A stretch of 35,813 nucleotides of DNA from JBFGCA01 sp041567315 (GTDB taxonomy: Bacteria > Acidobacteriota > Thermoanaerobaculia > Multivoradales > JAHEKO01): the NCBI GenBank assembly GCA_041567315.1, contig JBFGCA010000043.1, positions 1-35,813 of the forward strand, in the 5' to 3' direction. The notes beneath the pieces are model-generated. The model was given only the letters and a program-made list of their open reading frames with translations. It was not told the DNA's origin and did no database searches. Made by a program: the position numbers and the translations under genes. Within the stretch, counting starts at the first letter, position 1; the number at the start of each line of letters is the position of its first letter. Positions 15,626 to 21,493 of the stretch are shown here, piece after piece.

Positions 15626-16202
15626 CACCGTCACCCGCTGCCATGTAACGGTACAGCCAGGCCTTGGCCAGGCGCCAGCGGCGCACGACGGTCGGCACCG
15701 AGATTCCGAGGTGGGCCGCCACCTCGGCGTTCTCGAAACCGCCGAAGAACCGCAACTCGACGATCTGCGCCAGCTCGGGGTCCATCTCGGCCAACGCCGC
15801 CAGTGCGTCGTCGAGCGCGATGAGGTCGCGCGGCCGGTCGGTCGGGACCTCGGGGGCGAGGTCGAGCGAGATCTTCTGCGCCCCGCCGCCCCGCTTGGCG
15901 TAGCGGTGGCGGCGGGCGTGGTCGACCAGGATGCGGCGCATCATCGACGCCGCCAGGGCGAAGAAGTGCAGGCTGTTGCGCCACTCCACCCGCTGCTGGT
16001 CGATCAGGCGCAGATAGGCCTCGTGGACCAGCGCCGTGGTCTGCAGGGTGTGGTCGGAGCGCTCGCGGCGCAGATAGCGGGCGGCCAGCCGGTGGAGCTC
16101 GGCGTAGACCACCGGCATCAGCTTCTCGACGGCCTGCCGGTCGCCGTTGCTCCAATCCACCAGCAGCGCCGTCACGTCCCCGGCGGGAGCTCCGGTCTGC
16201 AT
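15615..16202 (-). CDS. ECF43-like RNA polymerase sigma factor
   Basis: A 195-residue sigma factor: region 2 at about residues 12-85 and region 4 at about 130-190, with the helix-turn-helix ENAEVAAHLGISVPTVVRRWRLAKAWLYR. Most ECF factors have an acidic DAED motif in region 2.2; here the aligned stretch is QTTA (residues 54-57) in HTLQTTALVHEAYLRL. That swap is the known hallmark of ECF43, where phosphorylation of a threonine by a partner kinase replaces the acidic charge. The kinase gene follows with an 11-base overlap, so the pair is very likely functional. The start at 16202 is chosen because AGGAAGG lies eight bases upstream; a longer frame to 16265 would cover the putative promoter. Target promoters are unknown; the exporter genes downstream are candidates. 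Confidence 0.92.
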   Translation of the reverse strand: MQTGAPAGDVTALLVDWSNGDRQAVEKLMPVVYAELHRLAARYLRRERSDHTLQTTALVHEAYLRLIDQQRVEWRNSLHFFALAASMMRRILVDHARRHRYAKRGGGAQKISLDLAPEVPTDRPRDLIALDDALAALAEMDPELAQIVELRFFGGFENAEVAAHLGISVPTVVRRWRLAKAWLYRYMAAGDGDED

Positions 16203-16251
16203 CTCCTCGACCTTCCTCGGATCCGGTCGATCAGGGCTTTTCAACGCAATC

Positions 16252-16257
16252 AGTATA
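16252..16257 (-). promoter_or_regulatory. Candidate -10 box upstream of the sigma factor gene
   Basis: The - strand reads TATACT, one base away from TATAAT, 50 bases upstream of the chosen sigma start. A TTGACA-like -35 is not obvious; two GC-rich hairpins lie just upstream (16270-16312). Together with the terminator at 16344-16363 this suggests that the sigma-kinase-exporter genes start their own transcript here. Tentative. Confidence 0.35.
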
Positions 16258-16269
16258 GCGAACACTTCC

Positions 16270-16312
16270 CCCGCGGAAGCCGCGGGCTGGCGCCCCGGCC
16301 GGACTTCCGGCC
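16270..16312 (-). repeat. Two tandem perfect hairpins upstream of the sigma factor gene
   Basis: CCCGCGG/CCGCGGG (16270-16286, 3-base loop) and GGCCGGA/TCCGGCC (16297-16312, 2-base loop) are perfect 7-bp stems, 10 bases apart. Neither is followed by a T run on the - strand, so they are not simple terminators. They could be operator sites or a REP-like scrap. Confidence 0.45.
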
Positions 16313-16343
16313 AGGCATCCTACAGAAAACGAAGATTATTAAG

Positions 16344-16363
16344 AAAAAGGGCCGACGCGCCCT
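16344..16363 (-). terminator. Intrinsic terminator after the second HD-GYP gene
   Basis: On the - strand, AGGGC and GCCCT (5 bp) close a six-base loop and run into TTTTTC, three bases after the HD-GYP stop codon. The stem is short but GC-rich. It would separate the HD-GYP transcript from the sigma-kinase-exporter transcript. Confidence 0.55.
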
Positions 16364-16365
16364 GG

Positions 16366-17061
16366 TCAGGCCGGAAGCCGCGGGCGCCGATCCGGACGTG
16401 CCTCCGGGGGCAGCGCGGCCAGCTCGACGAAGGTGTCGACCACCCGCGGATCGAGCCGGGTGCCGGCCTCCCGGCGGAGCCTGGCGTGCGCCTCTCCCCA
16501 GGGCAGACCGGGCCGGTAGGGGCGCGCCGAGACCATCGCCTCGAAGGCGTCGAGCACCGAGAGGATGCGCGCCCCGAGTGGGATCTGCTCCCCCTTGAGA
16601 CCCGCCGGATAGCCGCGGCCGTCGATCCGCTCGTGGTGGTGGAGCACGTAGAGGCTGACCCGCTCGAACCCCGGCAGGCTGGCCAGGATCCGCGATCCGT
16701 AGACCGGGTGCATCCGCATCCGGCGGCGCTCCAGAGCATTCAGCCGGCCGGCTCGCAGCAGCAGCGAATCGGGCAGCACCAGCTTGCCGACGTCGCGCGG
16801 CAGGCTGGCGAGCTCGATCTCGCGCAGACCGCGGCCGGCGTAGCCGAGGCGCCGTGCGAGGCCCACCGCCCAGGCGGCGACCAGCTCGGGCTCGAGCCGC
16901 CGGCGCGGCTCCTTGAAGCGCAGCAGCTCGGCCAGGGCACGTACCGAGGCCCGCGAGTTGCGCTCGAGCTCCTCCTCCAGCCGCAGCAGCCGGCGGCGCC
17001 GGCGGCGAATCCTGGCGGCTGCCGGGGCGAAGGCCAGGAGCCCGGCGGCCGGTGCGCTCAC
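16366..17061 (-). CDS. HD-GYP-related protein lacking the HD histidine
   Basis: A 231-residue HD-GYP-family protein with an N-terminal basic/charged helix (about residues 16-36) and no receiver or sensor domain. The second half of the signature is intact (HHHERIDGRGYPAGLKGEQIPL, around residues 141-162), as is DAFEAM. The first metal-binding pair, normally H-D in LLHDIGK, reads LPRDVGK (R89, D90). Catalytic HD-GYP enzymes hydrolyse cyclic di-GMP and need that histidine, so this copy is probably non-catalytic and may bind nucleotide or pair with its neighbour. The start GTG 17061 lies one base after the stop of the intact HD-GYP gene. It looks like a tandem duplicate of that gene (same layout, same length) that has diverged. 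Confidence 0.8.
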   Translation of the reverse strand: MSAPAAGLLAFAPAAARIRRRRRRLLRLEEELERNSRASVRALAELLRFKEPRRRLEPELVAAWAVGLARRLGYAGRGLREIELASLPRDVGKLVLPDSLLLRAGRLNALERRRMRMHPVYGSRILASLPGFERVSLYVLHHHERIDGRGYPAGLKGEQIPLGARILSVLDAFEAMVSARPYRPGLPWGEAHARLRREAGTRLDPRVVDTFVELAALPPEARPDRRPRLPA

Positions 17062-17062
17062 C

Positions 17063-17761
17063 TCAGGAGGCCCGCCCCAACGCGACCTCGAAGCTCTCTT
17101 CGGGGGCTGGCTTCTTGAGATCGTCGAATTGGGGGCTGGCAATGCGCAGGAACAGATCGACGATCCGGCTGTCGAACTGGGTTCCTGACGAAGCCCGCAG
17201 CCGGCGCACCACCTCCGGGATCTCCAGGCCGCGCCGGTAGCTGCGGTCGGAGAGCATGGCGTCGAAGGCGTCCACCACCGACACGATCCGCGAGCCGAGG
17301 GGGATCTGGTCGCCCTTGAGGCCGGCCGGGTAGCCGTGCCCATCGACCCGCTCGTGGTGGTGGAGGACGACCAGCGCCACCCGCTCGAGCGACGGGATGC
17401 TGCGCAGGATGGCCCAACCGTATTCCGGATGGCGCTCGACCTCCACTCGCTCCTCGGCGGTCAGCGGCCCCGGCTTGAGCAGGATGGCATCGGGGATGCC
17501 CACCTTGCCGATGTCGTGCAGCATCGCCGCGTGCTCGACGTCACGCAGCTCCTCCTCCGGCAGCTCGAGCTCTTCGGCCACTCGCACCGCCCATTCGGCG
17601 AGCCGGGTGGCGTGGTGCCCGGTCTTCATGTCGCGCAGATCGAGGAGCAGGGTGATCGCGCAGACCGCGCCCGCCCGGTTGCGCTCGAGCTGCTGCTCGA
17701 GCCGCTTGAGCTGGAGGGGGACCGCCTGCCCCCGGCCCACCGCCCCGGCCGGCTCGATCAC
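17063..17761 (-). CDS. HD-GYP domain phosphodiesterase, stand-alone
   Basis: A 232-residue protein made almost wholly of an HD-GYP domain. Residues 47-62 (KTGHHATRLAEWAVRV) begin the domain; H82-D83 in AAMLHDIGKVGIPD, H111, HHHERVDGHGYP (134-145) and DAFDAM (164-169) give the expected metal ligands and GYP loop. HD-GYP proteins usually degrade cyclic di-GMP (or cGAMP) in the cytoplasm. An N-terminal coiled-coil-like helix (about residues 14-30) replaces the usual receiver domain. The GTG start directly abuts the stop of the small membrane protein gene, and the degenerate paralogue follows after one base, so the three form a tight operon. It probably links a cyclic dinucleotide signal to the neighbouring genes; that link is inference. 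Confidence 0.88.
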   Translation of the reverse strand: MIEPAGAVGRGQAVPLQLKRLEQQLERNRAGAVCAITLLLDLRDMKTGHHATRLAEWAVRVAEELELPEEELRDVEHAAMLHDIGKVGIPDAILLKPGPLTAEERVEVERHPEYGWAILRSIPSLERVALVVLHHHERVDGHGYPAGLKGDQIPLGSRIVSVVDAFDAMLSDRSYRRGLEIPEVVRRLRASSGTQFDSRIVDLFLRIASPQFDDLKKPAPEESFEVALGRAS

Positions 17762-18046
17762 CTACCGGTCCTCCCAGCGGATGGCGCCGCTCCAGGCGTA
17801 GTCCTCGGCGGTCGCCGCGCTCCACTGGAAGCCGTCTTCCTCGACGGCCACGACCACCGCCGGCGCGGCCTGAGCGGCGGCTACCGGTGAGGGTGCCGCG
17901 ACTGCTGGCGGCGCCGGCAGCGACCGCTCGGCGGCGAACGGCCCACCCTGGAGCAGAGCGGCCAGCAGCAGAGCGGGCAGCACCAGGGCGACGGCCAGCA
18001 GGAAGTTGCGGGGCTGGGCGGCGAGCTGTCGGACGGCGGCGGACAT
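17762..18046 (-). CDS. Small single-span membrane protein
   Basis: A 94-residue protein of no family I recognise. Residues 14-33 (RNFLLAVALVLPALLLAALLQ) form one membrane span; a Pro/Ala-rich low-complexity segment (about 42-70) and an acidic/aromatic tail with EEDGFQWSAATAEDYAWSGAIRWEDR after residue 68 follow. ATG 18046 is chosen because AGGAGG lies eight bases upstream; longer versions have no such site. Its stop abuts the HD-GYP start, so it is co-transcribed with the HD-GYP pair and may anchor or regulate them. Similar small genes are hard to match by eye; the tail could be a protein-interaction surface. Confidence 0.7.
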   Translation of the reverse strand: MSAAVRQLAAQPRNFLLAVALVLPALLLAALLQGGPFAAERSLPAPPAVAAPSPVAAAQAAPAVVVAVEEDGFQWSAATAEDYAWSGAIRWEDR

Positions 18047-18333
18047 TCTTGGACCTCCTCGCGCGGTGGGCCTTCTGGAGAGATCTTCGAATGTGCACAG
18101 GAGCAACGGCCGTACCAGCCGATCGGGAGCTTCGCGCCGGCGTGCCGGCGGCCGGCCGGCCGCCGCCGGGGGCCTGCCGGAAGCTGGCGGCCGACCCGCA
18201 GGTCGTTTCTGCTGAGTGAGTTAACCGCGAGACCGAGGATGCGGTCCGGAGCTGACCGCGAGCCGGAGGCGTGAGGGGACCTCACCGAAAAATCGGGAGG
18301 TGGTGCAAATTATGGCGGAAAAAGCGGAGCCAG
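18047..18333 (-). other. Intergenic region with palindrome, direct repeat and hairpin
   Basis: This 287-base stretch between the peptide terminator and the membrane-protein gene holds no convincing gene. It contains a perfect 20-base palindrome (18146-18165, made of CGGCGGCCGG and its complement), a 15-base direct repeat with 13 matches (ACCGCGAG... at 18224-18238 and 18255-18269) and a 6-bp hairpin GTGAGG/CCTCAC (18271-18285). The promoter for the HD-GYP operon should lie here, but I see no clear -10/-35 pair. A structured leader or small RNA is possible. Confidence 0.4.
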
Positions 18334-18369
18334 AAAAAAACCGCGGACGGCCCGGGGAGGCCGTCCGCG
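18334..18369 (-). terminator. Strong intrinsic terminator after the 18-codon peptide gene
   Basis: An 11-bp perfect stem (CGCGGACGGCC, 18342-18352, with its complement at 18359-18369) closes a six-base loop and runs into seven T residues on the - strand. It starts 27 bases after the peptide stop. This is the clearest terminator in the window. Confidence 0.92.
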
Positions 18370-18395
18370 ACTGTCCAGTGCCGGGGAGTCGTGTG

Positions 18396-18452
18396 CTACT
18401 CGAGGATCGCGCCTACCGACTGTCCGGCCTTGAGGTTGCTGTTGACTTTCAT
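18396..18452 (-). CDS. 18-residue peptide gene, candidate secreted or signalling peptide precursor
   Basis: The reading frame is MKVNSNLKAGQSVGAILE. It is supported by AAAGGAG seven bases before the ATG (18460-18466), a better ribosome-binding site than most genes here, and by the strong terminator 27 bases after the stop. The gene lies 77 bases behind the TPR-CHAT gene on the same strand, with no terminator between. The K-V-x-S-N-L-K-A-G start recalls very short hypothetical peptides I remember with a K(V/I)xxN(V/L)KAG opening; I cannot check this. There is no cysteine and no classical double-glycine leader; the only glycine sites are AG at residues 9-10 and G14. It could be cargo for the C39/HlyD exporter, a RiPP-like precursor, or a leader peptide for attenuation of the next operon. 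Function unknown. Confidence 0.72.
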   Translation of the reverse strand: MKVNSNLKAGQSVGAILE

Positions 18453-18529
18453 CTTGCGGCTCCTTTCTCCCTCAGGGGGACGCTGTCTGGCTCTCTACCC
18501 TTTAACGCGAGAAAGCCGGCCGCCGATGA

Positions 18530-21427
18530 TCAGCGGGAAGGAGATTCGGTGATCGGGACCGTCGAGCCCACGAGCACGAAGGGCGCCCAGTCGAAGGGGT
18601 GGGGGCGCCCCTCGCGCATCTCGAGCATCGCGTCCTGCAGCAGATCGGCCAGGTCCGCCGCCGGGTCCAGGCGCCGGTAGAGACCGGCCAGCAGGTCGAG
18701 CTGGCGGCGTTGGTCCACGTTCCACAGCGGCAGCAGGACCGCCCGGGCCCCCGAATAGAGCAGTGCGCGGGCCAGACCGACCAGCTCGTCGGCGCTGGCC
18801 GAACCCTGGAGGTCGGCCCCGCAGCCGGTCAGCGCGAAGAGCCGGCAGGCCAGCTTGAGGCCGAAGAGGTCGAAGAGCGTGACCCCGCCGCCGCCCAGCC
18901 GCAGCGAGGAGAACATCGGGTTGTCGGGCCGGAAGCTGGCCCGGGTGGCGAAATGGACCAGCGAGGAAGCGACCGGCGGGTCGGCCGTCAGGCGGTCGCG
19001 ACCCTCCTTGCCGAGGAGGACCCGTGCCGCCGTGGAGACCTCGGCCAGCTCCTCGACCTCGCGTCTCACGGCCCCCTCCTCTTCCCGGCCGTCCCAGGCG
19101 CCGAGCAGCAGCGGCGGCTCGGCGGGCAGACCAGCGCGCGAGCGGCAGAAGTAATAGACGCTGCCGCTCGGCGCGTACGACACCGCGAAGCGGTCGGCCA
19201 GGAAACCGTCGCCGTCCGAGAAGGCGTGGAAGGGAAGGTAGTGGAGCAGACCGTGGGGGACCACCACCAGCCGGCGGCCTGTCAGCAGCTCTTCGAGCGG
19301 CGAGATCAGCTCCTCGTAGAGCCCGGCGAGCACCGGCAGCACCGCTCGCCGCCACCGGTCGGGCGCACGCTCGAGGGTCCCGGGATCCTGACGGTGGCGC
19401 GCCAGCTGGACGCGCAGCCGGCGGCGCAGCTCCTGGACCCGCGGCACCAGGGTGGCGGCGACGATCGACAGCCGCCGTGAGTCCAGCACCGCTCCGTAGA
19501 CGGTGTCCTCGGCGAAGAAGTACTCCAGCATCACGGTGTCGTCGGGAATCACCGATTGGATGGTGGCCGGATCCACCGCCACCGCGGCGTGCAGCGAGGT
19601 GGCCTCGCGGTCCACCGCCCGGAGCTGACGAAGGCTGCTGGCGAGCTGCTGCTCCTTCTGCCGCAACGTGCGCCGCAGGTTGTCGACCGACGCGGCCCCC
19701 GGCGGACTCGCCACCTCCTGCCGGACCATCCGCCGGGCCAGGAAGTTGAGGTCCTCGCGCAGCGCCTTGACCCGATCGGTGAGACCCCCGAGCGCGCCGC
19801 CCGAGCTCGGCAGGGTGTGGACCCGTGGCGCCACCAGGTCGGCGAACCGCAGCGACTTGGCGGCCTCGATGAGGGCGAACGCGGCAGCCCGGTCCTCGCT
19901 CCCGGCCTCGCCGTTGAGCCGCGCCCGCACCAGCGCCTCGTAGACCGCCGCCCGGTCCTCCGCGAAGTCGACGCCGTAGTGGGCGCCCGACGCCTTGGTT
20001 CCCTCGCGCTCGAGCAGCCCGAGCGCCTCCTCCAGCGCCCAGAGGGCGGCCTCGCGATTCCCCGCCGCCTCCTCGATGCGTCCGAGCAGGAAGCGCCCCT
20101 GGCTCTCGAGGCCCGGCCGTTCGCCGGCCGGCAGCCGTTCCAGTGCGGCCGCACAGGCGTCGCGAGCCGCCGTCAGATCGCCGGCCTCGAGGTGCAGCCG
20201 GCCCAGCAGCAGCTCGCTCATCGCCACGTGTGCCGGCAGTCCGGCGCCGAGGAAGATCTCTCGCGCCTCGCTGGCCTGCTGGAGCGCCTCGAAGCGCCGG
20301 CCCTCCTGCTGGAGCACGGCGCCGCGGTGCAGCCCCGCGAGCCCCTGCCAGACCAGGTTGCGCTCCTCGGCGAAGCGCAGCTGAGCACTGGTTAGCAGCT
20401 CCAGCGCCCGCCGCGTCCGCCGCTGCCGGCTCAGCGCCAGGGCGCGGAAGGTGGTGGCCTTCGCCGCCTCGAAGCCGACGCCCCGCTTCTCGAAGGCCGC
20501 GGCCGCCCGCGCCGCCAACTGCTCGGCCTCGGGCAGCAGACCCAGCTCGAGATAGATCTCGGCCTCGTCGAGGTCGCACAGCGCCTCGTGGTGGAGGTCG
20601 CCGACGTCGCGGCTGCGGCGGCGGGCCAGGCGGTAGATCTCGATGGCGCGGTCGTGGTCGCCGCGCAGGTAGTAGAGGTGGCCGATGTTGTAGTCGACCT
20701 GCAGCACCATCTGCTGTTTGCCACGCTCGTGCCAGATGGCGCGCGCCGCCTGATGGGCGCGGACCGCCTCCTCGAAGCTGTTGAGGCTGATATGGCAACT
20801 GGCCAGATTGCTCCACACCATGGCGATGTCTTCCGGCTCTCCGTACCTCATGAGGTCGTCGAGCGCCTGGCCATATCCATCGAGGGCATCTTGGAAGCGA
20901 TCCTGTCGGAACAGGAGGTTGGCGAGGTTCGCTTCGAGGCGGGCGAGCCGTAACCGGTCGCCGGTGCGCTCGAAGACCTGCCGGGCGGCCTCGGCCCACT
21001 CGCCGGCCTGCTGGTGCTCGCCCATGAAAGCCAGGGTCTGGAGGGCGCTGCTGCGGGTGATGGCGCCCTCCTTCTCGCTGCCGGCCTCGTTGAACAGCTC
21101 CAGCGCGGCGGCGTAGTGGTTGAGCGCCGCGGCGTAGTCGCCGGCGACGTGGAGAACGTTGGCCAGCGTCCGGCAGCTGCGGCCGCGGGCGGCCGCGTCG
21201 CCGATCCGGGAGGCCAGCCACCAGGCCGCCCGGGCGGCGCTCCGGGCGCTGCCCAGATCGCTTCTCAACTGACTCGCCGAGCGCTGCCGAAGCTCGTCCA
21301 CCGCGGCGGTGCTGCGCAGCTCCGGGTGACGGGTCAACAGCGCGGCCCGGCCCTCCTCGTCGAGGCGGATCAGCTCCTCGACGAGGTCACTCGGCAGGGT
21401 GGGCGACGCCGACGGCACCAGCGGCAT
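18530..21427 (-). CDS. TPR-CHAT domain protein with degenerate catalytic site
   Basis: A 965-residue cytoplasmic-looking protein. About twelve TPR-like helical repeats (about residues 60-500) lead into a coiled-coil (about 570-620) and a C-terminal CHAT domain (about 640-960), a caspase-fold peptidase relative. Family landmarks are present: VVVPHGLLHYLPFHAF, the VHFAT strand, GARAVLLPLWNVD and the C-terminal FDWAPFVLVGS. The catalytic His, normally in A-T-H-G, is R829 (FATRAS); the Cys position, normally S-A-C-E-T-G, keeps C869 in LTGCGAD. It is therefore probably a non-proteolytic CHAT or one with altered chemistry. ATG 21427 is chosen; a GTG at 21436 is also in frame, and neither has a strong ribosome-binding site. 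The peptide gene follows directly. TPR-CHAT proteins in other systems act with partners as guided proteases. Confidence 0.88.
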   Translation of the reverse strand: MPLVPSASPTLPSDLVEELIRLDEEGRAALLTRHPELRSTAAVDELRQRSASQLRSDLGSARSAARAAWWLASRIGDAAARGRSCRTLANVLHVAGDYAAALNHYAAALELFNEAGSEKEGAITRSSALQTLAFMGEHQQAGEWAEAARQVFERTGDRLRLARLEANLANLLFRQDRFQDALDGYGQALDDLMRYGEPEDIAMVWSNLASCHISLNSFEEAVRAHQAARAIWHERGKQQMVLQVDYNIGHLYYLRGDHDRAIEIYRLARRRSRDVGDLHHEALCDLDEAEIYLELGLLPEAEQLAARAAAAFEKRGVGFEAAKATTFRALALSRQRRTRRALELLTSAQLRFAEERNLVWQGLAGLHRGAVLQQEGRRFEALQQASEAREIFLGAGLPAHVAMSELLLGRLHLEAGDLTAARDACAAALERLPAGERPGLESQGRFLLGRIEEAAGNREAALWALEEALGLLEREGTKASGAHYGVDFAEDRAAVYEALVRARLNGEAGSEDRAAAFALIEAAKSLRFADLVAPRVHTLPSSGGALGGLTDRVKALREDLNFLARRMVRQEVASPPGAASVDNLRRTLRQKEQQLASSLRQLRAVDREATSLHAAVAVDPATIQSVIPDDTVMLEYFFAEDTVYGAVLDSRRLSIVAATLVPRVQELRRRLRVQLARHRQDPGTLERAPDRWRRAVLPVLAGLYEELISPLEELLTGRRLVVVPHGLLHYLPFHAFSDGDGFLADRFAVSYAPSGSVYYFCRSRAGLPAEPPLLLGAWDGREEEGAVRREVEELAEVSTAARVLLGKEGRDRLTADPPVASSLVHFATRASFRPDNPMFSSLRLGGGGVTLFDLFGLKLACRLFALTGCGADLQGSASADELVGLARALLYSGARAVLLPLWNVDQRRQLDLLAGLYRRLDPAADLADLLQDAMLEMREGRPHPFDWAPFVLVGSTVPITESPSR

Positions 21428-21493
21428 AGATACCACAGGCCGGCCGCCCGGCTCTGTGGCATTCGCAGCAGCCGCGCCGGTCGGCCGGGCCGG

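Noticed and set aside
13250..15823. + strand open frame opposite the kinase gene
   Set aside because: It mirrors the 126-base TPR repeats and shows no independent motifs.
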